From Saprospiraceae bacterium (GTDB lineage Bacteria > Bacteroidota > Bacteroidia > Chitinophagales > Saprospiraceae): a stretch of DNA of 64,000 bases. Within the stretch, counting starts at the first letter, position 1. Each line of letters opens with the position of its first letter. The notes beneath the pieces are model-generated. The model was given only the letters and a program-made list of their open reading frames with translations, searched no databases and was not told the origin of the DNA. The DNA lies in NCBI GenBank assembly GCA_016714985.1, contig JADKBS010000026.1, forward strand, positions 100,241 through 164,240, in the 5' to 3' direction. Shown piece after piece: positions 44,745 to 52,395 of this stretch. The position numbers and the translations under genes are program-made.

Positions 44745-46718
44745 ATGAAACGGATTTTACTATTGCCCTTCTTTTTTATCGCCTTCGTTAAAATGGCAAA
44801 TGCGGACGTTGCCCTGCCCAAGCTTTTCACCGACCATGTTGTGTTGCAGCGCGACGTGGCTGTGCCCGTTTGGGGCTGGGCATCGCCGGGCGAAACGGTC
44901 AGCGTGGGCATTACCGGGCAATCGCACAAAACAAAAGCAGGCAAAGACGGCAAATGGCAGCTCCGCCTCCAACCCCATGCTGCGGGCGGCCCGTTTGAAA
45001 TGACGGTGCAGGGCAAGAACAGCATCGTTTTAAAAGACGTGTTGTTCGGCGATGTTTGGCTCTGCGGCGGGCAGTCGAACATGCAGTGGACGCTGGACAT
45101 GATGCACCACAAGGAACTGGACACCGCCCGCACCAACAACCCGAATATCCGCATGTTCACGGTGGCCATTGACCTCGATTACTTGCCAAAAAAAGACGTG
45201 AAGGGGGGGCATTGGGAGCTTGCTACCGTAGGCAGCATCGGGCATTTTTCGGCGGTTTCTTATTTTTTTGGACGATACCTGCAAGAATCCTTGGGCGTTC
45301 CCATTGGCTTGATTAGCAGCAATTTAGGCGCTACTTCCATCGAGACTTGGATGAGCGCCGGGGCCTTGAAGCAGTTTCCGCAGTTCAAGGAAGTGCTGGA
45401 CGTGGACTTGGCTTCCGGCAAAAATTTCGAGCAGTTGAACGCTGACTTGACTGCGTACCGCAAAAAATGGGATGGTGACTTTTATTTCAAAAACGACCCC
45501 GGCATCGCACAAAATTGGCAAGACCCCGCCACCGATATTTCCGATTGGAAAACGATGGAAATCCCGAACCTTTGGGAGGATGCCGGACTGCCCGACTATG
45601 ACGGTTCGGTCTGGTTCCGGAAGGAATTCGACTTGCCGGAGGACTTCAAAAACGATACGTTCAATATAGCCCTCAACCAGTTGGACGACTACGACATCGC
45701 TTGGGTGAACGGCGTGAAAATCGGCGAGAGCTTCGGCAGCCGCAACTGGCGCAACTATTTTTTCCCCGCCAGTATCCTGAAGCCAAAGGGCAACGTGCTC
45801 GTGGTGCGCATCTTCGATATTGGCGGAAAGGGGGGCATGTATTCCAATGCGTTTTGGGGCAATGCCATCCTTAATGGGACTTGGCGCTACAAGCCGGGCG
45901 TGAAGATAGACGCCAAGCATTTCCCTCGCCCCACCGTGCCGAACGGCAGTTTTTTCACGCACCCCGGATTGCTTTACAACGGCAGCATCGCACCCCTGCA
46001 ACCCTTTGCCATGAAGGGTGCCATCTGGTATCAAGGGGAATCGAACGTGGAACGGGCTGAGGAATATTCAAAGCTATTGCCAGGCATGATAAGCGATTGG
46101 CGGCAACATTGGGGGCAGGGCGATTTCCCGTTCCTCGTCGTGCAATTGGCGAACCACCACCCTGAGCCTGGACAACCGGGAGAAAGCAATTGGGCAGCGC
46201 TGCGGGAGTCGCAAATGGCGGCGCTCCATTTGCCCAATACCGCCATTGCCGCGGCCATAGATATTGGCGAAGCCGATGATATTCACCCAAAAAACAAGTT
46301 GGACGTGGGCATCCGGCTTGGGCTGGCTGCCCGGAAGGTGGCTTATGGAGAAAACATCGTGCACAGTGGCCCCGTCTTTCAATCTATGGAGAAAGCGGGC
46401 GACAGGATCAGGCTGCGTTTTCGGGAATTGGGTGGCGGGCTGGTTTCAAAAGACAAGTACGGCTTCCTGCGCGGGTTTGCCATCGCGGGTGCGGACCAAA
46501 AATTCCATTGGGCCTTGGCCTATATCGAGGGGGAGTCGGTGGTGGTATTCTCACCTGAGGTAATGCAGCCGATGGCTGTGCGCTATGCATGGGCCGACAA
46601 TCCGGGGCAGCTTGATTTGTACAACGCCGAGGGATTGCCCGCGCTGCCTTTCCGCACGGACGATTGGAGAATTTCGACAGCGGGCAAGGTGTTTTTGTTG
46701 GAGGAGCATGGCTTTTAA
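44745..46718 (+). CDS. Sialate O-acetylesterase-like carbohydrate esterase, secreted
   Basis: This 657-residue protein has a signal peptide MKRILLLPFFFIAFVKMANA. It is a SASA/GDSL-like esterase: DVWLCGGQSNMQWTLDMM carries the nucleophilic Ser near residue 111; a galactose-binding/jelly-roll insertion (WFRKEFDLPEDFKNDTFNIA) spans about 285-390; and IWYQGESNVERAEEY near 430 is the second signature, followed by DIHPKNKLDVGIRLG with the catalytic Asp/His. Such enzymes remove acetyl groups from sialic acids or other decorated glycans. Here it would deacetylate the polysaccharide before the mannosidases act. An ATG at 44682 is rejected because the signal peptide starts at 44745. Confidence 0.9.
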   Translation: MKRILLLPFFFIAFVKMANADVALPKLFTDHVVLQRDVAVPVWGWASPGETVSVGITGQSHKTKAGKDGKWQLRLQPHAAGGPFEMTVQGKNSIVLKDVLFGDVWLCGGQSNMQWTLDMMHHKELDTARTNNPNIRMFTVAIDLDYLPKKDVKGGHWELATVGSIGHFSAVSYFFGRYLQESLGVPIGLISSNLGATSIETWMSAGALKQFPQFKEVLDVDLASGKNFEQLNADLTAYRKKWDGDFYFKNDPGIAQNWQDPATDISDWKTMEIPNLWEDAGLPDYDGSVWFRKEFDLPEDFKNDTFNIALNQLDDYDIAWVNGVKIGESFGSRNWRNYFFPASILKPKGNVLVVRIFDIGGKGGMYSNAFWGNAILNGTWRYKPGVKIDAKHFPRPTVPNGSFFTHPGLLYNGSIAPLQPFAMKGAIWYQGESNVERAEEYSKLLPGMISDWRQHWGQGDFPFLVVQLANHHPEPGQPGESNWAALRESQMAALHLPNTAIAAAIDIGEADDIHPKNKLDVGIRLGLAARKVAYGENIVHSGPVFQSMEKAGDRIRLRFRELGGGLVSKDKYGFLRGFAIAGADQKFHWALAYIEGESVVVFSPEVMQPMAVRYAWADNPGQLDLYNAEGLPALPFRTDDWRISTAGKVFLLEEHGF

Positions 46719-46971
46719 TGGATAATTACAATGGTTCGTAATGGTTTCACGTTTAAGGTTTCACGGGAGGGACCTGCTCAATTGAAAGTGAATAGCATTT
46801 TTGGAATAGCTTCTTTGGCAAATCAACCTTGTCAAAAATGATTTAAGCAGGTATTTCCCTGAAATCCCGAAAATCGGGACAGGCTTTGAAACCAAAAACC
46901 TCACGAACCATTGTTTACGAAGTGCTTATCTAAAATGGGCTAGGCATTTGCGATTTGTCTCGCCCAACTCA

Positions 46972-48408
46972 CTAGATATTTGGGTAAAATTTGTGGGATG
47001 CTGCCTTCAGCAAAGCGACACTTTCTTCATAGCTATCGTACAGCGGCGAAAAATTATCGCGTTCCAGTTCCACAATCTTTGCCTTCACCATTTCCCGGAG
47101 AATACGCTCCTGTCGGAAGTCCTCGATGGTGAGTTCCCGAAAGAGGGTCTTTTCCTGTTCATCTATAACCGATTTGGAAACCGGGTTTTCGTACAGTGCT
47201 TCGATGGCCTGGTTGGTGAGGTCGGGGTTGGCGGTGGTCAGTTCCCTGATTTTGTCGTTGATATTGCCGGCCAGTTCGCCCTTGAGCGTTTCGAGTTTCA
47301 GGCGGATTTCTTCCCGCTTTGCCATTTGCTGCTCCTCGGTTGCCCTTCGCTTGAGTTCTTCCTCTTTTGGGTCGGTGAAGCCACCTTTGAGGGCCTGCAC
47401 GAAAAACCCGGCAATGCTCGATTTTATCTGGTTTTGCGCCTTGGCGCGGCGCGTGACGCGGATGGCCTGCGCGACTTGTTCCTCGGTGCAGCCGTCCAGC
47501 AGTTCCATGAAGACGGACGGGGTTACGCCGAATTTTTGGACGACATCGGCATGGAAAAGGTTGAATAGCTTGTCCTTCTCTGTTTCCGGGCGTTCCATCG
47601 AGGTTTCCTTGGCACTGGGATTTGGAAAAGGGATTTCAAGGGACTTCCCAATCAGTTCCCCGCGTGCGGTGCGCAGTTCCTCCTCGGTTTTCCGCTGAAA
47701 GACGAACCGAAGGGCGGTAATCTTTTTCCCCTCCTTCAGCTTCTCCACTTTGGTTATATTTAGGTCGGTATGGAGGTTGACCTCCCGCACGGAAGGGGCT
47801 ATCACCTTTTGGAAGAAGTTGCCGAACAGGGGGTATTCCTCCGATAGCTCGAACATGCGCTTCATTTCCTCGAAACCCAGGGTGCGCTCACCGATACTCT
47901 CATATTGCTTCAGGAGTTCATAGATTCGGACGGGGTAAGTGCCCAGTTTTACCACGTTGCGGAGGTCATAAGCGGTGAAGTTGCGCTGCAATTGCAGCAG
48001 CATGGGCTTCATCTGGGGGTCGAAGGTGATGTCTATGTATTCCTGGTACTCCACTCCCCTACCCTTCTCGCCCTCGGACAGAAAGTTCACGGAGCGGATG
48101 ATATGGTACTCGGTCTCGCGCTGGAAGCCGTTCTCCTCGTTGCTCACGTTGAACACTTTGCGCATAAGGCTCCGCGACGCGTCGCGCAGGAAACCGTAGG
48201 ACTGCCCTGAGGTAAGCCCGAAGGTCTTGATGACATCCTTGTACCAGATGCGATAGGTCTTGAAGTCCTCGTCCTCCCGGCGGATAAAGGAAAGCACCGA
48301 CAGGAATATACGCGTTTCCCAGACATCGAACTTGTACCGCGCCTCGATGAGCTGGTTCGACTTCTTGATGAGGGTAATCCCTTTGTTTTGCTTAGTTTTC
48401 CTTTTCAT
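46972..48408 (-). CDS. repA: Rep_3-family plasmid replication initiator
   Basis: This 478-residue initiator has the winged-helix Rep_3 domain in the first 250 residues: KKSNQLIEARYKFDVWETRI, FLSVLSFIRREDEDF, NFTAYDLRNVVKLGTYPVRI and YELLKQYESIGERTLGFEE. The C-terminal half is a charged helical extension (EELKRRATEEQQMAKREEIR) ending with the block duplicated at 15400-15555. ATG 48408 is preferred over the longer frame because the conserved N-terminus begins there. Such proteins bind iterons and open the origin, and the iteron field lies directly upstream of the start. Its presence means this stretch is, or once was, plasmid DNA. Confidence 0.9.
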   Translation of the reverse strand: MKRKTKQNKGITLIKKSNQLIEARYKFDVWETRIFLSVLSFIRREDEDFKTYRIWYKDVIKTFGLTSGQSYGFLRDASRSLMRKVFNVSNEENGFQRETEYHIIRSVNFLSEGEKGRGVEYQEYIDITFDPQMKPMLLQLQRNFTAYDLRNVVKLGTYPVRIYELLKQYESIGERTLGFEEMKRMFELSEEYPLFGNFFQKVIAPSVREVNLHTDLNITKVEKLKEGKKITALRFVFQRKTEEELRTARGELIGKSLEIPFPNPSAKETSMERPETEKDKLFNLFHADVVQKFGVTPSVFMELLDGCTEEQVAQAIRVTRRAKAQNQIKSSIAGFFVQALKGGFTDPKEEELKRRATEEQQMAKREEIRLKLETLKGELAGNINDKIRELTTANPDLTNQAIEALYENPVSKSVIDEQEKTLFRELTIEDFRQERILREMVKAKIVELERDNFSPLYDSYEESVALLKAASHKFYPNI

Positions 48409-48420
48409 ATTGTTCCAACT

Positions 48421-48873
48421 ATAACCGAATTGGAAGTTATGTTTTTTAGCTGCTGCTTTTAGTTGTTGGCTATTGGCTGCTTTCAGCCCGTGCGTTCTCC
48501 CCGCTCGATTCAACTATAACGAAATTGGAAACCAATTTTGAAATAGCCCCTTGGTAAACCCAATAGTTGCGGCATCTGTAACCATTTTGGAAGTATCCTT
48601 GCGCAAGGAATAGCCTTGCCCTACTACTATAACCATTTTTGGACGGAAGCCAAGGGAAAAAAAGGATTCCATTCCCAAAACAGGTACAATAACCAAATTG
48701 GGAGGAAAATCCAACAGCAGGGGCAAACATAACTAAATTGGAAAGAAATATACCTAAATGGGAAGAAATTCCTTTTCCAATCAAGTTATGGTTTTTCCCA
48801 AAGAAGTTATATTAATTTCCAAAATAGGTATAGTTCCTTCCAAAAACGTTACAATTCCTTCCAAAAACGTTAT
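48421..48873. other. Iteron-type replication origin
   Basis: Twelve 15-bp sites fit ATAAC-n4/5-TTGGAA. Direct copies start at 48421, 48516, 48578, 48629, 48689, 48729 and 48750; inverted copies (TTCC-n-GTTAT) start at 48775, 48796, 48817, 48838 and 48859. Examples are ATAACCGAATTGGAA, ATAACTAAATTGGAA and TTCCAAAAACGTTAT. Spacing is loose in the left half and about 21 bp (two helical turns) in the inverted block. Orientation flips near 48770, where A/T-rich DNA could melt. A thirteenth copy lies at 49079. Position directly before repA supports binding by RepA. Confidence 0.85.
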
Positions 48874-49078
48874 AGAAGGATGTACAAGTAGTTGATTATC
48901 AATGGATAAAGCCGGGATAAAAGAAAGAAAAGCATTAAAAAATGAAAACCAACAACAAAAAGCGCAGTGTTGTTGGTGTTGAATTTTGGAAAAATAAGAA
49001 TTGAAAGCAGTTGGGGGGCCTCCGCACCCCGCAGCCTGTGGAAGAAATTGGAAAAAATGGCTTCACCTGTGCCGGGCC

Positions 49079-49093
49079 TTCCAAAATGGTTAT
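49079..49093. repeat. Outlying iteron copy
   Basis: TTCCAAAATGGTTAT is the exact reverse complement of the core of the iteron at 48578 (ATAACCATTTTGGAA). It lies just after the KilA-N stop codon, about 200 bp from the main field, and could allow RepA to bind downstream of that gene. Confidence 0.7.
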
Positions 49094-49119
49094 ACTTTGA
49101 TTCAACCACAGCCCCTGCC

Positions 49120-49968
49120 CTATTTCCCGGAATCTTTGAGTTCCAATTTCTTGGCTTCTTGCAGCGCCTTCACTTCCTCCAGCACGGTCAGTTCGCGCTC
49201 GGTGCGGCGGGTGAGTATGCTGAGGCGTTCTTCCTTGGTGAAGCCCTGCTCGATGAGGGTGGCGTTGATGCTCTCCATGTTGGCCAGCACTTGCAGTTCC
49301 TTGACGGAGGCCGCATCGCGCAGGTTGCCCTTGGCATCGGGGTTCAGCGCTTTGAACTGCTTGGCGGTGGTACCGAAGACGGCGAGGTTGAGCAGGTCGG
49401 CCTCGGAGGCAAAGTATAGGCTTTCGCGCTTGGTGTTCCAGTCGAGGACGGGCACGAGGTTGGTGCGCACGGCGTCGGTGTGGATGAAGTAGTTGCCCTT
49501 GGCCAGTTCTCGGCGCAAGTCCCATTGCTCGCCAAGGCGGGCTGCCTCCGACTCCTTCAATTGTCGGAATTGGTCAATAAAGTAGGCGTAGAATTCCGGG
49601 CTGAGCCAGTTGCAGAAGTGGATGGCAATGTCAAAATGGGCAAAAGTGCCGCCGTACCTGCCCGCTGACGATTCGATGCCGATGGCATTCGTTTGGGCTA
49701 GCCAATCGGATGCCGAGGGACTGAAGTTGTTCAATCCCGTTTTCATTCTAATCCCGTCGAATCCGGCGGGATTAAAATCTGGGTTGTGAATGTTCTCCCA
49801 TACGCCCAGGAACTCCACCGTACCCCGGTTGCGGAGCCAGTTCCGGATGGTATAGTCCGTGGGCTGGTTGCTGGTCTTGGCGATGTCCGTGATGCATATA
49901 TAGTCGCTGGACCGGGCCTTGCGCACCCTGACTTCCGCACCCTGCACGATAATGGTTTGTTTTTCCAT
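49120..49968 (-). CDS. KilA-N domain protein, copy 1
   Basis: This 282-residue protein has an N-terminal KilA-N-like DNA-binding domain: ICITDIAKTSNQPTDYTIRN, RGTVEFLGVWENIHNPDFN and ESSAGRYGGTFAHFDIAIHF with NWLSPEF. A helical region follows, with NYFIHTDAVRTNLVP and SLYFASEADLLNLAVFG, and a Lys-rich coil at the C-terminus. KilA-N proteins are common in phages and plasmids; the exact role is unknown. It is transcribed with the RHH and ParA genes (10-bp gap), so a maintenance or regulatory function is likely. A close paralogue lies at 55270-56097. Confidence 0.85.
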   Translation of the reverse strand: MEKQTIIVQGAEVRVRKARSSDYICITDIAKTSNQPTDYTIRNWLRNRGTVEFLGVWENIHNPDFNPAGFDGIRMKTGLNNFSPSASDWLAQTNAIGIESSAGRYGGTFAHFDIAIHFCNWLSPEFYAYFIDQFRQLKESEAARLGEQWDLRRELAKGNYFIHTDAVRTNLVPVLDWNTKRESLYFASEADLLNLAVFGTTAKQFKALNPDAKGNLRDAASVKELQVLANMESINATLIEQGFTKEERLSILTRRTERELTVLEEVKALQEAKKLELKDSGK

Positions 49969-49978
49969 GCTTCAACGT

Positions 49979-50395
49979 CTAGCCTTTCTTGTGGTTGAGG
50001 TCGTCCTCTATCAACTGCCGAACATAGGCCGAAATCTCGGTCTCGTTCTGCACCACGGCCAACTTCATGCGCTTGTAGAGGTCCTTGGCGAGGTCAATGG
50101 TGATGCGCACCTTCTCCTTGGGCGCCTCGGTCGGCACCGGTTGGCGGGCACTCGTGCTGGGCCTCTCGGCCTTTGGGGCAGGTGATTTCGGTTTTTGCTT
50201 CGCAACGGGTGGTGTGGCCTCCTTGGCCGGCTTGGCTACTGCCTCGGCAGCGGGTGGTTCAGCGGCCACGGTGGTTGCCGTTGGCACGGCGGCGGCCTGG
50301 TGCAGTTGCTTGGCCATCGCTTCCACTTCCTCTGGTGTGGGCTTGGGCTTTTTTCCGGCTGCGTTGATGAATGCGTCGAAATTTTTCTTTGCCAT
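49979..50395 (-). CDS. Small RHH-type protein, probable ParA partner
   Basis: This 138-residue protein has a basic N-terminus (MAKKNFDAFINAAGKKPKP), a long Pro/Ala/Lys linker (residues about 40-95) and a C-terminal ribbon-helix-helix (KVRITIDLAKDLYKRMKLAV; EISAYVRQLIEDDL). This is the size and fold of ParG/ParR-like centromere-binding partners. It lies 46 bp after parA in the same operon. It would bind the centromere, with the CAGTA array upstream of parA as the obvious candidate. Confidence 0.75.
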   Translation of the reverse strand: MAKKNFDAFINAAGKKPKPTPEEVEAMAKQLHQAAAVPTATTVAAEPPAAEAVAKPAKEATPPVAKQKPKSPAPKAERPSTSARQPVPTEAPKEKVRITIDLAKDLYKRMKLAVVQNETEISAYVRQLIEDDLNHKKG

Positions 50396-50441
50396 GACGA
50401 AATGGGTTTATAGAAGGTTGATAGCGGTTGATAATGGTTGA

Positions 50442-51095
50442 TTAGCTCACCAAGGCCAAGATTTCCTTGGTGAGTGACTCGATTTCCTGGGCAGCCTTGC
50501 GGTCGCCAAGCTCACCGACGCCCATGCCGACGAGGTTGGCCTCCTGGTAGGCGGCCCGGTGGCCGATTTCGGTCTGGAAGATGCGCACTTCGAGTTTCTT
50601 GATGGCCTCATAGACGGCCCGGTTGACGATGATGCGGTCGTTGTAGCCATTCATCACCACGCCAAGGTCGAGCACCATGCCCCTGCTTTCGAGCATGGAC
50701 TTCACGTCGTCGTAGCGGGCGAGGAACTTTTCGAGGGCACCGTAATCGTTGCCGCTGGGCATGACGGGCACGACGACCAGGTCGGCGACCATCATGATCT
50801 TGGTGGCCACCTCGCTGAGGGCCGGTGAGCCGTCCACGATGACGAAGTCGTGGGACTTGGCCAGTTCGTTGATTTCACGGGCGAGCCGCTCCTCGGTGGA
50901 CAAGGCCAGTTGGATGGTGGGGAGTTCCCTTGCTTCCCGGCGCTCCCCCCACTCCATCGTTGACTTTTGCTCGATGTCGGTGTCCACGAGGCAGACTTTG
51001 TGCCCCAAGCTGCGGAGGCTGACGCCGAGGTTCTGGGCGATGGTGCTCTTTCCTACCCCACCCTTGAGGTTTGCTACTGCGATGATGGATGCCAT
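50442..51095 (-). CDS. parA: ParA-type partition ATPase
   Basis: This 217-residue protein has the deviant Walker A KGGVGKST (residues 11-18), the A' motif VCLVDTDIEQKST near 34 and Walker B FVIVDGSP near 84. Lack of an N-terminal HTH makes it a small type Ib ParA, which normally pairs with an RHH protein. It would position replicon copies before division. The operon order is parA, RHH, kilA-N, with repA further on in the same direction. Confidence 0.9.
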   Translation of the reverse strand: MASIIAVANLKGGVGKSTIAQNLGVSLRSLGHKVCLVDTDIEQKSTMEWGERREARELPTIQLALSTEERLAREINELAKSHDFVIVDGSPALSEVATKIMMVADLVVVPVMPSGNDYGALEKFLARYDDVKSMLESRGMVLDLGVVMNGYNDRIIVNRAVYEAIKKLEVRIFQTEIGHRAAYQEANLVGMGVGELGDRKAAQEIESLTKEILALVS

Positions 51096-51099
51096 GTTT

Positions 51100-51130
51100 C
51101 GGTTGACGGTGGACGGCGGACGGTGGACGG
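51100..51130. repeat. CGGTGGA heptamer array before parA
   Basis: The units CGGTTGA, CGGTGGA, CGGCGGA, CGGTGGA are followed by a partial CGG. It begins 5 bp upstream of the parA ATG, so it lies in the 5' untranslated region. It is the same unit as at 29596 and 37624. Confidence 0.85.
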
Positions 51131-51234
51131 AATTCCGTTCAGCGACTTTTTGCCCATTTTTTGGTGAATGTTTGATTGCCCCTCAGGTGGGGCACTCCCC
51201 TACCCTACTGGGCGATTTCCTACGGCGGCAAATA

Positions 51235-51900
51235 TACGCAGTAATTCCGCAATTCCGCAAATCATGTATTCAGTATTTGAAGAAATCCGCAATACTGTAT
51301 TTCAGTATTTCAGTAATTGCTGAATTGTTTGATTGTTTGATTGTTGAATTGCTTCATTGTTGAATTGTTTCATTGTTGAATTGTTTCATTGTTGAATTGT
51401 TTCATTGTTGAATTGTTTCATTGTTGAATTGTTTCATTGTTGGGTTTCAGTATTTGCGGAAGTCAGTAGTTACGGGGTTACTGAATTGTTTCACTGTTGA
51501 ATTGCTTCATTGTTGGGTGTCAGTATTTACGGGTGTCAGTAAATCAGTAAGTACGGAATTGCTGAATTATTTTATTGTTGAATTGCTTTATTGCTGGGTG
51601 TCAGTATTTGCGGAAGTCAGTAAGTACGGAATTGCTGAATTATTAAATTGCTTCACTGTTGAATTGCTTCATTGTTGGGTGTCAGTATTTGCGGAAGTCA
51701 GTAAGTCAGTAAGTACGGAATTGCTGAATTATTAAATTGCTTCACTGTTGAATTGCTTCATTATTGGGTGTCAGTAATTGCGGAAGTCAGTAAACCAGTA
51801 AGTCAGTACGAAATTTTTGAATGGTTGGCTTGCGAAAAACTCCTTTTGGTTTCGGGTAGGGTGGGGCGGGTGCACTGAAATGCGGAAATCAGTATTTACG
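51235..51900. repeat. CAGTA-rich tandem array, candidate centromere (parS)
   Basis: By eye the plus strand has about 19 CAGTA pentamers here. They cluster as TCAGTATTTGCGGAAGTCAG and TAAGTACGG, repeated near 51447, 51519, 51600, 51684 and 51771. Between them lie runs of TTGTTGAATTGTTTCA (five near-perfect copies, 51340-51440) and AATTGCTTCATTGTTG. The array starts about 140 bp upstream of parA. Iterated short motifs next to a type Ib parA/RHH operon are typical centromeres, so partition is the first hypothesis. Frames through it are repeat artefacts. Confidence 0.6.
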
Positions 51901-52309
51901 GAATTCATTATTGAATTTATTGCTGTGTTGGTGAGGTATAATTGCTCGGCAGGTTCTTGGGGTTTTGATTTTGGCGGTTTTTCTGCGTTCTGCGGAGTTT
52001 TAGCGGGGTTGGGCTGACAGGGGTGGGGCTGCTTGTTTTTTTGCTTTCTGGACGATTTTGCGAACTCCAAAAAAGGAGGCGAGGCTTGATGGAGGCTCTT
52101 GGACAGTGGATAGGGTAGGGGCATGCAATTTTGAGGTCGCCCAGCTTGGCATGTTGGGTAGGCGGGCTGCTGCTCATGGTTTTTTAGTCCCATGATTTTT
52201 AATGGGAATGGGGGCAGGGTAGGGGTGCGATTGAGCTGGCACCGATGGTGATTGCTACAAGCTACCTGACGGTCAAAGCGGCGGTTTATAACATAACCTT
52301 CAGCACAAA
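51901..52309. other. No gene seen
   Basis: A 203-codon frame on the minus strand runs through here into the CAGTA array, but its composition (long Pro/Gln/Asn runs, no recognisable domain, overlap with repeats) does not look coding. I see nothing else. Confidence 0.5.
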
Positions 52310-52366
52310 AAGAAACCAAACCCCTTGACAAGAATTCTTGAACCTCTGCAAGGGGTTTGGTTTCTT
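52310..52366 (-). terminator. Rho-independent terminator of the M6 protease gene
   Basis: AAGAAACCAAACCCCTTG and its exact reverse complement form an 18-bp stem around a 21-nt loop. On the minus strand the stem is followed by TTTTTG. It starts 29 bp after the protease stop codon. Confidence 0.85.
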
Positions 52367-52395
52367 GCTTCAATGTAGGCAATAGCTAATTGACG

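Noticed and set aside
51771..52382. 203-codon minus-strand frame
   Set aside because: It runs through the CAGTA repeats and a terminator hairpin. Low-complexity composition, no start context and no domain.
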